Part shown: positions 42,640 to 51,112 of the stretch, in pieces
Layout of the letters: each line of letters begins with the position of its first letter
Numbering within the stretch: position 1 is the first letter of the stretch
Assembly (NCBI RefSeq): GCF_000620785.1
Contig: NZ_JIAI01000002.1
Coordinates: 366,110-430,109, forward strand
Source: Actinospineispora acaciae DSM 45401
GTDB taxonomy: Bacteria > Actinomycetota > Actinomycetes > Mycobacteriales > Pseudonocardiaceae
Direction of reading: 5' to 3'
Length of the DNA: 64,000 bases
Notes under the pieces: generated by a model
Databases searched by the model: none
The model's input: the letters and a program-made list of their open reading frames with translations, nothing else
Told to the model about the DNA's origin: nothing
Made by a program: the position numbers and the translations under genes

Positions 42640-42863
42640 CTGGAAGTAACACTCAAACGTGGTTGGAACAGCCTTGTCCATCACTCTCACCAGCGATTTA
42701 CGTTCACCACTTGGGGTAGTTCTGCCGGCGACACGTGGGGGTTACCTTGAAACTCATGGACTCGTCGCAAGGGGTTGCCGGTTCCAAGGCCGCGCTACTC
42801 GAACCCGCTAACGGCGACCATTCACGCCGGCCGTCACCACGCGAATTGGCGTCCGAGGAGAAT

Positions 42864-44081
42864 GTGCGGCGCGCGACATTGTGTCGCCCGGCCGTCGCCG
42901 TTCCGGAGCACATTATCACCGCCGAGGAGACTCTCCAGCTCGCGCGCACCCTGCACGCCGGCCACCCTCGGCTGGACCTCGCCCTGCGGCTGATCGCGAA
43001 CACCGGCGTGAAGACCCGGCACCTCATCCAGCCGATCGAGCAGGTGCTGCGCCACCCGGGGTTCGAGGCCCGCAACGAGTGCTACGAGCGGCAGGCCAAG
43101 GCCAGGGTCCCGGACGTGGTACACCAAGCGCTGGCCAACGCCGGCCTGTCCAGCCCGGACATCGACTTGATCGTCTACGTGTCCTGCACCGGGTTCACCA
43201 TGCCGTCGATGACCGCCTGGATGATCAACAACCTGGGCTTCCGGCACGACACCCGGCAGCTGCCGATCGCCCAGCTCGGCTGCGCGGGCGGCGGGGCGGC
43301 GATCAACCGCGCGCGTGACTTCTGCGCGGCCTATCCCGGATCGAACGTGCTGATAGTGGCCTGCGAGTTCTGTTCGCTGTGCTACCAGCCGAACGACCTG
43401 GAGGTCGGTTCGCTGCTGTCCAACGGGCTGTTCGGGGACGCGGTGGCCGCCGCCGTGGTGCGCGGCAGGGGCGGGGTGGGCATCCGGCTGGCGGACAACG
43501 GCTCGTACCTGATCCCGCACACCGAGGACTGGATCGCCTACCAGGTCCGGGCCAGCGGGTTCCACTTCCTGCTGGACAAGCGGGTGCCCACCACGATGGG
43601 TCCGCTGGCGCCCGCGCTGCGCTCGCTGGCCGAGGCGCGCGGCTGGGACGCCGGCCGGCTGGACTTCTACATCGTGCACGCCGGCGGGCCGCGCATCCTG
43701 GACGACCTGTCCCGGTTCCTGCGGGTGGAGCCCGAGGCGTTCCGGTTCAGCCGGGCCACCCTGACCGAGTACGGAAACATCGCGAGCGCCGTCATTCTGG
43801 ACGCCATTCGCCGGCTTTTCGAGAGCGGTGGCGCCGTCGAGAACGGGCGGGGGCTGATAGCGGGTTTCGGCCCCGGCATCACCGCGGAAATCGCGCTCGG
43901 CACCTGGACCTCGGGCGCCGACGGGCTGTTCCCCGCCATCGTGCCGACCGCGCGGAAACCGTATTCGTCCTGGGAGAGGCTATTCATTAGTCCGGCTAGC
44001 GACGGCGGACCCTCGGGTCCGCCCGAGCGCCGGATCGCGCCGGACCGGCATGACCTGAACGATCGACGCGACGGCGCATGA
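42864..44081 (+). CDS. rppA: Type III polyketide synthase, 1,3,6,8-tetrahydroxynaphthalene synthase
   Basis: It condenses five malonyl-CoA into tetrahydroxynaphthalene, which oxidises to flaviolin. With the GTG 42864 start the triad is Cys140 (AQLGCAGGG), His272 (FYIVHAGGPRI) and Asn305 (EYGNIAS). Spacing is identical to Cys138/His270/Asn303 of Streptomyces RppA, and SCTGFTMPSMTAWMINNLGF and SLCYQPNDLEVGSLLSNG also fit RppA. GTG 42864 has GAGGAG only 3 nt upstream. Longer starts (ATG 42756, GTG 42735) add 36-43 residues with poor GC3 and no homology. A 30-residue C-tail exceeds the family norm. The P450 and cupin genes follow. Confidence 0.9.
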   Translation: MRRATLCRPAVAVPEHIITAEETLQLARTLHAGHPRLDLALRLIANTGVKTRHLIQPIEQVLRHPGFEARNECYERQAKARVPDVVHQALANAGLSSPDIDLIVYVSCTGFTMPSMTAWMINNLGFRHDTRQLPIAQLGCAGGGAAINRARDFCAAYPGSNVLIVACEFCSLCYQPNDLEVGSLLSNGLFGDAVAAAVVRGRGGVGIRLADNGSYLIPHTEDWIAYQVRASGFHFLLDKRVPTTMGPLAPALRSLAEARGWDAGRLDFYIVHAGGPRILDDLSRFLRVEPEAFRFSRATLTEYGNIASAVILDAIRRLFESGGAVENGRGLIAGFGPGITAEIALGTWTSGADGLFPAIVPTARKPYSSWERLFISPASDGGPSGPPERRIAPDRHDLNDRRDGA

Positions 44082-44140
44082 CCGCCGGAGACGGTCTCGA
44101 TGAATAGCCCGACCGTTAAACAAGACACGGAGGTCGTGCA

Positions 44141-45343
44141 ATGACGGAAACGACCGACTCGGTGCGTTCCTGGGCCGCCCTGGCGCCGCGCGGGCTCGAA
44201 TTCGACCCGTTGCTGGCCGAGCTGTTGGCCGACGAGCCGGTGTCGCGGGTGCGGCTGCCGCACGGGGAGGGCTGGGCCTGGCTGGTGACCAGGTACGCGG
44301 ACGTCAAGCTGGCCACCTCGGACCCCCGGTTCAGCCGGCACGCGCTGCTCGGGCGGCCCATCACCAGGCTCGCGCCGCACTTCATCCCGCTGGACGAGGC
44401 GGTGGGGTTCGCCGACCCGCCCGAGCACACCCGGCTGCGCCGCTCGGCGGCCAAGGCGTTCAGCCCGAAGAGCATGCAGCGGCTGCTGCCGCGCACCCGC
44501 CTGCGGATGAACCGGCTGGTGGACGACCTGCTGCGGCACGGGCCGCCGGCCGACCTGATGGCGCACGTGCACCGTCCGCTGCCGCTGGCGGCGGTCAGCG
44601 ACCTGATGGGCGTGCCGGAGCCCGACCGGCCGGCGATGGCGAACTGGACCGCCGTGCTGCTCACCGCCGGCGCCGGCCGGGAACGCAGCGAGCGGGCGAA
44701 GGCGGAGATCGGCGCCTACTTCACCGAGTTCCTGGCCGCCCGCGCCCCCGACCCGGACGGTGACCTGGCCGGCATCCTGGCGGCGGCGGTCCATCGCGGC
44801 GAGCTGGGCCTGGACGAGGCGGTCGGGCTGGCGGTGCTCATCCAGGCCAGCGGCGCGCACGCGGTGTGCAACAACAGCGGCAACATGCTGTTCACCCTGC
44901 TCACCTACCCCGACCAGCTCGCCCGGCTGCGCGCCGACCCGGCCCTGCTGTCCAGGGCGGTGGACGAGCTGCTGCGCTGGATCCCGCACCGCAACGGCGT
45001 CGGCATGGCCCGGATCGCGACCGAGGACGTGCGCCTCGGCGGCGTGCTGATCCGGGCCGGCGACCCGGTCTACGCGTCCTACCTGTCGGCGAACCGCGAC
45101 CCGGAGGTGTTCGCCGACCCGCACCGGCTGGACCTCGACAGGGGCTTCAACCCGCACCTGTCCTTCGGCCACGGCCCGCACCACTGCGTCGGCGCCGCGC
45201 TGGCCAGGATGGAGTCCGAGGTCATCGTCTCGACGCTGCTGGAGCGGCTGCCCGGGCTGCGGCTGGCGGTGCCGGCCGGCGAGGTGCCGTTCCAGCCCGA
45301 CGCGCTGATCCGGGGCCCCGAGACGCTGCCGGTGACCTGGTGA
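44141..45343 (+). CDS. Cytochrome P450, CYP158-like (flaviolin coupling)
   Basis: The protein has 400 residues. FGHGPHHCVG holds the heme Cys349, ELLRWIPHRNGVG the ExxR-R region, and the end LIRGPETLPVTW matches CYP158A2 of Streptomyces. The I-helix reads CNNSGNMLF, lacking the usual acid-alcohol pair, as in CYP158A2 which uses the substrate for proton delivery. That enzyme dimerises flaviolin to coloured biaryl products. GGAGG precedes ATG 44141, 59 nt after rppA, and the cupin gene follows after 7 nt. Dimerisation of the RppA product is the likely reaction. Confidence 0.9.
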   Translation: MTETTDSVRSWAALAPRGLEFDPLLAELLADEPVSRVRLPHGEGWAWLVTRYADVKLATSDPRFSRHALLGRPITRLAPHFIPLDEAVGFADPPEHTRLRRSAAKAFSPKSMQRLLPRTRLRMNRLVDDLLRHGPPADLMAHVHRPLPLAAVSDLMGVPEPDRPAMANWTAVLLTAGAGRERSERAKAEIGAYFTEFLAARAPDPDGDLAGILAAAVHRGELGLDEAVGLAVLIQASGAHAVCNNSGNMLFTLLTYPDQLARLRADPALLSRAVDELLRWIPHRNGVGMARIATEDVRLGGVLIRAGDPVYASYLSANRDPEVFADPHRLDLDRGFNPHLSFGHGPHHCVGAALARMESEVIVSTLLERLPGLRLAVPAGEVPFQPDALIRGPETLPVTW

Positions 45344-45350
45344 GCGCGGG

Positions 45351-45869
45351 ATGAGCGTGGACGGCCTGGTGGTGCCGCCGGGCGGCGGCCGCACCCTGGT
45401 CAGCACCGCGCAGCGGGTGACGTTCAAGGTCACCGGCGCGGACTCGCGGGCGGCGTCGACGTTCGAGGTGTCCGTCCCGCCCGGGTTCGACGTGGGCGCG
45501 CACGTGCACGCCCACAGCGAGGAGCTGTTCTACGTCCTCGAAGGCGAGCTGGAGGTGCTCGCGTTCGAGCCGACCGTGCGCACCGCCGACGGCTGGCGGG
45601 GCTGGCGGTCCCCGTCCGGTGCCGGGGTGACCCGGGCCCGGCCCGGCACGCTGATCCTGGTCCCGCCCGGCTGCCCGCACGCGTTCGCCAACCCCACCGG
45701 CGCGCCGGCGCGGATGCTGTTCCAGGCGTCCCCGCCGCCGGACCACGAGCGGTACTTCGAGGAGCTGCTGGACATCCTCAACGCCGGCGGCGAGGTCGAC
45801 CACGCGGCGATCGCCGAGCTGCGCGCCCGCTACGACATCAAGCAGCTCACGCCGATGGTCCCCCCGTGA
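45351..45869 (+). CDS. Cupin-domain protein, probable quinone-forming oxygenase partner of rppA
   Basis: This 172-residue protein has a single cupin barrel. GAHVHAHSEELFYVLEGELE (about 50-69) supplies three metal His/Glu ligands and PPGCPHAFANPTG (about 107-119) the fourth. In Streptomyces a cupin monooxygenase (MomA) beside rppA oxidises tetrahydroxynaphthalene to flaviolin, and the same role is inferred here from the operon with rppA and CYP158. The TGA stop (45867-45869) is inside the 46-bp palindrome. Confidence 0.85.
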   Translation: MSVDGLVVPPGGGRTLVSTAQRVTFKVTGADSRAASTFEVSVPPGFDVGAHVHAHSEELFYVLEGELEVLAFEPTVRTADGWRGWRSPSGAGVTRARPGTLILVPPGCPHAFANPTGAPARMLFQASPPPDHERYFEELLDILNAGGEVDHAAIAELRARYDIKQLTPMVPP

Positions 45870-45908
45870 GTGGTTAGCGTTGCTATGGCAACGCTAACCA
45901 CTCACGGG
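45863..45908. repeat. 46-bp palindromic repeat, copy 2
   Basis: CCCGTGAGTGG and CCACTCACGGG are the ends. The inner arms TTAGCGTTGC and GCAACGCTAA are also perfect, leaving a tiny central loop. It has the same length, ends and GCTATGG core as copy 1, with compensated differences in the inner arms. It lies between the convergent cupin and P450 genes and would fold as a bidirectional terminator. Confidence 0.9.
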
Positions 45909-47108
45909 TCACCAGGTGACCGGCAGCGACTCCGGCCCCCGGTTGACCACCCCGCGCAGCCACCGCACCCGCTCCGGTTCGCAGGCCAGCCGCAGCCCGG
46001 GGAACCTGGCGACCAGCCGGGCGAGCAGCACGCGCAGCTCCATCCTGGTCAGCGAGGCGCCCGCGCAGTGGTGGATGCCGTGCCCGAACGCCAGGTGCGG
46101 GTTCGAGTCCCGGTCCACGTCCAGCCGGTGCGGGTCGTCGAACACCTCCGGGTCGCGGTTGGCCGCGATGTAGGAGACGTACACGGCCTCGCCGGCCCGG
46201 ACGGTGGCGTCGCCGATCGGCAGGTCCTCGGTGGCGATGCGGGGCAGGCCGACCCCGTTGCGGTTCGGGATGTAGCGCAGCAGCTCCTCGATCGCCGTGG
46301 GCAGCAGCGCGGGGTCGGCGCGCAGGCGCGCCAGCAGGTCGGGGTGGCCGAGCAGGACGTAGGCCATGGTGGCGCCCATGTTGCGCACCATCTCCACGCC
46401 GTTGAGCGCCAGGATGTAGCCCAGCGAGATCAGCTCGGGGGTGCTCAGGTTGCCGGCGTCGCGGGCCGCCACCAGGGTGCTGACCAGGTCGTCGCCGGGC
46501 TCGGCGGCCTTGCGCGCGGCCAGCTCGCCGAGGTAGCGGCCCAGCTCGGCCTTGGTCGCGGCGCTGTCCTGGCGGGCCGTCGTGGTCGACCACACCACCC
46601 GCTGCCAGCCGCGTACCCGCTCCCAGTCCGCCTCCGGCACGCCCAGCAGCTCCGACACCATCCGCATCGCGAACGGCGCGGTCAGCGCCTCGGTCAGGTC
46701 GATGGGCGGCTCCTGGCCGGCCATCCGGTCCAGCAGTTCGTCCGCGATCGCCTCGGCGCGCGGGCGCAGCCGCTGCACCCGGCGCACGCTCAGGCCCTGC
46801 ATGGCCAGCCGGGCCAGCCGGGTGTGCTCGGGCGGGTCGGTGCGCCCGATCCCGCCGGGCAGCCCCAGCACGTGCGGGGTCATGCTGGTGATCGGGCGGT
46901 CCACCGTCGCCGCCCGGCTCAGCCTCGGGTCCATGGCGATCCGCTTGACGTCCTCGTACCGGGTCGCCAGCCAGGCGTCGCCCTCGCCGAACCGCATCCG
47001 GATCCTGGCCAGCGGTTCCTCGGCGAGCAGCCGGGCCAGCAGCGGATCGAGCCGGACGCCGTCCAGGTCGTCCACCGGCCAGTCGTGTGCCCGGGGCGGT
47101 TCGGTCAT
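45909..47108 (-). CDS. Cytochrome P450, second CYP of the pigment locus
   Basis: The protein has 399 residues. FGHGIHHCAGASL carries the heme Cys348, EELLRYIPNRNGVGLPRIAT the ExxR region, and the end RGPESLPVTW resembles the CYP158-like neighbour. The I-helix NGVEMVRNMGATMAYVLL again lacks the usual Thr pair. It converges on the cupin gene with the 46-bp palindrome between. The paired P450s recall CYP158A1/A2 of Streptomyces, but a tailoring role on another substrate is possible. ATG 47108 is followed upstream by a 117-nt gap. Confidence 0.88.
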   Translation of the reverse strand: MTEPPRAHDWPVDDLDGVRLDPLLARLLAEEPLARIRMRFGEGDAWLATRYEDVKRIAMDPRLSRAATVDRPITSMTPHVLGLPGGIGRTDPPEHTRLARLAMQGLSVRRVQRLRPRAEAIADELLDRMAGQEPPIDLTEALTAPFAMRMVSELLGVPEADWERVRGWQRVVWSTTTARQDSAATKAELGRYLGELAARKAAEPGDDLVSTLVAARDAGNLSTPELISLGYILALNGVEMVRNMGATMAYVLLGHPDLLARLRADPALLPTAIEELLRYIPNRNGVGLPRIATEDLPIGDATVRAGEAVYVSYIAANRDPEVFDDPHRLDVDRDSNPHLAFGHGIHHCAGASLTRMELRVLLARLVARFPGLRLACEPERVRWLRGVVNRGPESLPVTW

Positions 47109-47204
47109 GCCGGCGTCCTCTCCTCGACCCCGACCATCCTCGGGCCCGCCGTCGGCGAGCCGCCAGGAGTTCGCGCGGCCACCATCCCTCCGCGCCGCGC
47201 CAAC

Positions 47205-47219
47205 CCACCGATTCGGTGG
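47205..47219. terminator. 15-bp inverted repeat after TIGR02206 gene
   Basis: CCACCG-ATT-CGGTGG is a perfect 6-3-6 repeat starting 6 nt beyond the stop codon of the gene at 47226. It fits a short terminator for that gene. It is also 97 nt upstream of the second P450, so an operator role is possible. Confidence 0.4.
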
Positions 47220-47225
47220 TCCGGC

Positions 47226-47936
47226 TCAGCCGCCGACGTGCTCCTCGTCCCGGCGCGCCGGGGCCGCCGGGCGGCGACGCCACGGCGCGGTCATCAGCGC
47301 CCACACGCCGAGCAGCAGCGCGACCTCCGGCACCAGGTACCACGGCCACGGCCCGAGCAGGTCCAGGATGGACCCGGTCGGCGGCTTGGCGTTCAGGAAG
47401 CCGTAGTTCGTGCCGGTCAGGGCGTTGAACGCCAGCGTCGCCGCCGCCCAGCACCCGGTCACCCCGACGGTGAACCAGTAGCCGCGCCAGCTCGGCGCCA
47501 GCCGCAGCCCCCAGGTCAGGAAGATCGCGGCCCACACCACCATGCTGTGGCTGGCGAAGAACACCAGGAACTGGAGGCTCGGGAAGTCCGGCCCGGCCAG
47601 CGCCGGGGTGAGCAGCGACTGCGTGCTCAGCGTGATCCCCCAGTAGTAGGTCAGCGCGCACGCCCAGCGCCACCGGGTCCACAGCGCGCACGCGGCGGTG
47701 TAGGGGGCCAGGTCGGACAGGTGCAGCGGCAGCGTGTGCACGACGTGCTCCGGGTCGAACTCCCACACGTGCTCGCCCACGACCAGCACCAGCAGCACCA
47801 CCGCGAGCACCCGCGCGCACAGCCCGGCCGCCCGCGCCCCGCCGTGCCTGCCCAGCACCACCAGGCCGGCGGCCCCGGCCACGGTGACGGCCAGCACCGT
47901 GGAGTGCGACGTGCCGTACGCGACGAACTCACTCAT
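47226..47936 (-). CDS. TIGR02206/YwaF family integral membrane protein
   Basis: The protein has 236 residues and six to seven hydrophobic helices. VHTLPLHLSDLAPYTAACAL and LTGTNYGFLNAKPPTGSILD are the conserved blocks of the YwaF-like TIGR02206 family. Function is not established for the family. It lies 12 nt downstream of... no gene on the same strand beyond the YnfA-like gene (47949-48284), with which it forms a likely operon (12-nt gap). A role in the envelope is only inferred from its membrane topology. Confidence 0.85.
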   Translation of the reverse strand: MSEFVAYGTSHSTVLAVTVAGAAGLVVLGRHGGARAAGLCARVLAVVLLVLVVGEHVWEFDPEHVVHTLPLHLSDLAPYTAACALWTRWRWACALTYYWGITLSTQSLLTPALAGPDFPSLQFLVFFASHSMVVWAAIFLTWGLRLAPSWRGYWFTVGVTGCWAAATLAFNALTGTNYGFLNAKPPTGSILDLLGPWPWYLVPEVALLLGVWALMTAPWRRRPAAPARRDEEHVGG

Positions 47937-47948
47937 GTTCCCAGGCCC

Positions 47949-48284
47949 TCAGGCGTGGCGTGGCGCGTACATGATCACGGCCACGCCGAGCAGGCAGAGG
48001 ACGGCGCCGACGACGTCGAACCGGTCCGGCCGGTACCCGTCGAACGCCATTCCCCAGGCCAGCGAGCCGGCCACGAACACGCCCCCGTAGGCGGCCAGGA
48101 TCCGGCCGAAGTGCGGGTCCGGCTGCAGCGTGGCGACGAACCCGTACGCCCCCAGTGCGAGGATGCCGGCGCCGACCCAGAGCAGGCCACGATGCTCGCG
48201 CACGCCCTGCCAGACCAGCCAGGCACCGCCGATCTCGGCGAGGGCCGCGAGCACGAACAGCGCAACCGAGCGCAGCACCGTCAC
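47949..48284 (-). CDS. YnfA/UPF0060 family small membrane protein
   Basis: The protein has 111 residues and four helices. [20 protein letters not shown] opens it, [20 protein letters not shown] is the middle helix pair, and [20 protein letters not shown] the last. This is the full pattern of the UPF0060/YnfA family, small multidrug-resistance-like proteins of uncertain function. The start is GTG 48284 (or GTG 48278). It is followed 12 nt later by the TIGR02206 membrane gene. Confidence 0.9.
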   Translation of the reverse strand: MTVLRSVALFVLAALAEIGGAWLVWQGVREHRGLLWVGAGILALGAYGFVATLQPDPHFGRILAAYGGVFVAGSLAWGMAFDGYRPDRFDVVGAVLCLLGVAVIMYAPRHA

Positions 48285-48309
48285 GGCCGACCAGCCTAGA
48301 ACGTGACGG

Positions 48310-49149
48310 TTACAGATGTGACAGCAGCGCCGCGTAGAACGCCTCGGGCGCCTCCAGCCACGGCACGTGCCCGACATCGGGCAGCGTCACCCGCGTGACC
48401 GACGGCAGCGCCCGGTGCAGCGAGTCCACCGCCCAGTTCGGCCGGATGTCCAGGGCGCCCTCCACGATCAAGGTCGGAACGGCCAGTCCTCGGCAGGCCG
48501 CCAGCAGTTCGTCCTCGTCCCGCGAGGCGAGCCTGGCCTCCGCGCCCAGTGCCGCGTTGCACTCGTGGTTGATCTCGAACCAGGGGTCGGCCATCCGCTC
48601 GGCGTACTCGGTCGCCCTGGCCTGGTCGGCGAAGTCCGCCGTCCACTGCAGCACCGCCTTCTCCCGGTCCTCGGCGTCGGTGCTGGCGTCCAGGACTTCG
48701 AGCCGGTCGCCCAGCCGCTCGGCGAGGTTGCGCTTGTACTCCGGGTGCCAGTCCCGCCCGAGCCCGGTGCCGGCGACGTAGCCGAGCGCGCTCACCCGGT
48801 CCGGATGCTCCAGCGCGTACCGCAGCGCCACCGTCGCGCCCCACGAATGCCCGAGCACCGCCGCCCGCTCCAGCCCGAAGTGCCGCCGCACCGCGTCCAG
48901 GTCCCGCAGCGTGCGCGCCAGCTCGTACGGCCCGCGCCGCTGCGACCGCCCGCACCCCCGCTGGTCCCAACGGATCACCCGCCGCCGCCCCGCCAACGCC
49001 GCCGCGACCTCGCCGAACATGTCCCACAACCCCGGCCCGCCGTGACACAGGATCAACGGACGCCCCGTCCCGGCCGCCGTAGCCCACAGCTCGCACCCGT
49101 CGTCGGCCAGCACCGTCTCCGCGTCGTGATCCACACGACCGAGTATCAC
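48310..49149 (-). CDS. Alpha/beta hydrolase (proline iminopeptidase-like)
   Basis: The protein has 279 residues. [14 protein letters not shown] is the oxyanion HGGPG motif, [17 protein letters not shown] follows, [20 protein letters not shown] holds the nucleophile Ser, and [16 protein letters not shown] the catalytic His. HGGPG and DQRGCGRS are typical of prolyl aminopeptidases (family S33), but the same pattern occurs in esterases. ATG 49149 is the first start, and GTG 49134 is possible. It is the first of three minus-strand genes with short gaps. Confidence 0.88.
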   Translation of the reverse strand: MILGRVDHDAETVLADDGCELWATAAGTGRPLILCHGGPGLWDMFGEVAAALAGRRRVIRWDQRGCGRSQRRGPYELARTLRDLDAVRRHFGLERAAVLGHSWGATVALRYALEHPDRVSALGYVAGTGLGRDWHPEYKRNLAERLGDRLEVLDASTDAEDREKAVLQWTADFADQARATEYAERMADPWFEINHECNAALGAEARLASRDEDELLAACRGLAVPTLIVEGALDIRPNWAVDSLHRALPSVTRVTLPDVGHVPWLEAPEAFYAALLSHL

Positions 49150-49222
49150 GTCCGCCCGTAGAATCGCGACAGCTCATAAGCCCTCGACGATGGCCCCGGC
49201 GCGCCGCCAAGCGCCGTTCCCC

Positions 49223-49255
49223 ATGTTGACAAGGAGACCGTTCGTCCGCGCCTGA
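49223..49255 (+). CDS. Short upstream ORF coupled to the SpoU gene
   Basis: ATG 49223 to TGA 49255 encodes ten residues (MLTRRPFVRA). Its stop overlaps the next start as TGATG. The only good ribosome binding site in the area, AAGGAG (49231-49236), lies inside it, 18 nt before ATG 49255. It may be a translational coupler or a spurious ORF. A CTG start just before ATG 49255 is an alternative explanation. Confidence 0.35.
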   Translation: MLTRRPFVRA

Positions 49256-49728
49256 TGCGCGCCCGCCGCCACGGTTGCTGGGACCACCTGATCGCCGCCC
49301 CGCTGTGGGTCGCCTACGGCGCGAACCTGGGCACCCTGCTGCGCACTTGCGACGCCGTCGGGGCGTGCATGGCGGTGCCGCGCACCCCGCACTACCGCGG
49401 CGCGCTGGCCAAGGGAAACACCCTGCCCGGCCGCAGCTGCGTGCACTGGGTGGCGCCCTCCAAGCTCGGCTGGCTGCGCGACCAGCGCCGGCGCGGCGCC
49501 CGCCTGGTCGCCGTCGAGCTGACCGAGGGCGCCCTGCCGCTGCCCCGCGCCCAGGCCGCCCGCCACCGCACCGTCGTGATGCTCGGTCACGAGCACGGCG
49601 GAATCCCGCCGGACGCGCTGGAGCTGGCCGACGAGGTGCTCGAGATTCCCATGACCGGGCGCGGGGTCAGCCTCAACGTCGCCGTGGCCGGCTCACTGGT
49701 CCTCTACCGCCTCGCCGGCCTGATGTAG
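49255..49728 (+). CDS. SpoU (TrmH) family RNA methyltransferase
   Basis: The protein has 157 residues and a SPOUT fold with the deep trefoil knot. NLGTLLRTCDAVGACMAV is motif 1 with the catalytic Arg, VVMLGHEHGGIPPDALELAD motif 2, and IPMTGRGVSLNVAVAGSLVL motif 3, forming the SAM pocket. It would methylate the 2'-OH of a ribose in tRNA or rRNA. It is the short form without an RNA-binding N-domain. It is divergent from the hydrolase gene and ends 1 nt before the convergent MFS gene. Confidence 0.9.
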   Translation: MRARRHGCWDHLIAAPLWVAYGANLGTLLRTCDAVGACMAVPRTPHYRGALAKGNTLPGRSCVHWVAPSKLGWLRDQRRRGARLVAVELTEGALPLPRAQAARHRTVVMLGHEHGGIPPDALELADEVLEIPMTGRGVSLNVAVAGSLVLYRLAGLM

Positions 49729-49729
49729 G

Positions 49730-51100
49730 TCAGTCGGTGCGGACGGTGCGGGGGTCGATCTTGCGGGCGGCCAGGATGAGCAGGCCGGAGGCGAAGATCG
49801 GCAGGCAGCCCCAGAGGAACGCGGCGGTCTCCCAGGTGTGGCCGCCGTTCAGGGTCGCGGTGATGCACAGGCCGGCGATGATCGCGCCGACCTGGCCGGC
49901 CGCGTTGATGATCGCGCCGCCGGTCGCCCTGGAGTGCACCGGGAAGCTCTCCCCGTTGAAGAAGATCAGCGCGGAGTACGGGCCGATGAGGAAGAACAGC
50001 CCGGCGCTGTACAGGGTGATGATCACGCCGACGTCGCCGTCCGGGGCGAGCAGCATGCCCGCGAAGCTGGCCGAGGACAGGATCCAGCCCACCGAGATGG
50101 CGTTGCGCCGGCCGATCCGGTCGCCCAGCCAGCCGTGCACCAGGTAGCCCACGAACGCGGTGGCGTTGGAGATGATCAGGATGCCGATCGCCCCGCTGAA
50201 CGCGATGTTCTTGCCGTTGGCCGCCGTGAGCAGGGAGGTGCCCAGCACCGCGAAGGTGAGCACGCCCAGCCAGTTGAGCAGCATGGACCCGCCCAGCACC
50301 AGCGTGGAGCGCAGCGACTCGCCCTTGAACGCCGCCGCCAGCGGGCTCGACTCGTCGGCCGCGCCCAGGCCGGCCGCGGTGGTGACCGCCGTGGCGCCCT
50401 CGACGTCACCGGCCGCGAGCAGCCGTTCGGCGCGGCGGCGGGCGACGAACTGCGGGCTCTCCTTGAGCCGCCGACCGGCCACGAAGATGAACACCGCCGG
50501 GAACACCGCGACCAGGAAGCACAGCGCCCAGCCGCCCACCGGGAACAGCAGGAACACCGACACCGCCGCGAGCACCGAACCGACCGGCCACCCGGACTGC
50601 ACCAGCGAGTAGATGAACCCGCGCCGCCGTGCCTGCGCCGGGTCGCGGTACGAGTGCGCGAACATCTCGTTGAGGTAGGTCGAGTTGATGGCCTGCTCGG
50701 AGTACCCCAGCCCGGCCACCGACCGGATCAGGATCAGCAGCACCACGCCGACCCCGCCGGCCACCCCCGCGACCCAGCCGGCCACCGCGGTCAGCCCGGA
50801 GCACACGGCCGCCCCGATCACCGCGATCATGATCCCCTTGCGCCGGCCCACCCGGTCCACCACCGGCCCGACCGCGAACGCGACCAGCGCGGTGCCCGCC
50901 GTGACCCAGGTGTTCACCGCCGTCGAGCTGGCGTCCGACCACCCCAGGTCCTTGGCCAGCTCGGGCAGCAGGTTGCCGAACAGCACGAAGTCGTAGACCG
51001 CGAAGGTCCAGGCGAAGAAGCAGATCCAGGTGGAGAACCGGACGTCGGAATCGGTGACGACGTGCTCGGTGTCGGCGGCGCTGCCAACGTGTGCGCTCAT
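49730..51100 (-). CDS. MFS transporter, metabolite:H+ symporter type
   Basis: The protein has 456 residues. FAWTFAVYDFVLFGNLLPEL begins helix 1, VVDRVGRRKGIMIAVIGAAV is the loop 2-3 motif, YLNEMFAHSYRDPAQARRRG an unusual helix-4/5 region, and WLGDRIGRRNAISVGWILSS the second-half motif. This fits organic-acid or sialic-acid-type symporters. ATG 51100 follows GAGGTG. It is co-transcribed with the deacetylase-fold hydrolase (12-nt gap) and lies under the LacI-type operators at 52088-52111, so it probably imports that enzyme's substrate. Confidence 0.88.
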   Translation of the reverse strand: MSAHVGSAADTEHVVTDSDVRFSTWICFFAWTFAVYDFVLFGNLLPELAKDLGWSDASSTAVNTWVTAGTALVAFAVGPVVDRVGRRKGIMIAVIGAAVCSGLTAVAGWVAGVAGGVGVVLLILIRSVAGLGYSEQAINSTYLNEMFAHSYRDPAQARRRGFIYSLVQSGWPVGSVLAAVSVFLLFPVGGWALCFLVAVFPAVFIFVAGRRLKESPQFVARRRAERLLAAGDVEGATAVTTAAGLGAADESSPLAAAFKGESLRSTLVLGGSMLLNWLGVLTFAVLGTSLLTAANGKNIAFSGAIGILIISNATAFVGYLVHGWLGDRIGRRNAISVGWILSSASFAGMLLAPDGDVGVIITLYSAGLFFLIGPYSALIFFNGESFPVHSRATGGAIINAAGQVGAIIAGLCITATLNGGHTWETAAFLWGCLPIFASGLLILAARKIDPRTVRTD

Positions 51101-51112
51101 TTTCAATACACC

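Noticed and set aside
42735..42863. N-terminal extension of RppA
   Set aside because: The region has weak third-position GC bias and no resemblance to RppA, and homology starts at codons just after GTG 42864.
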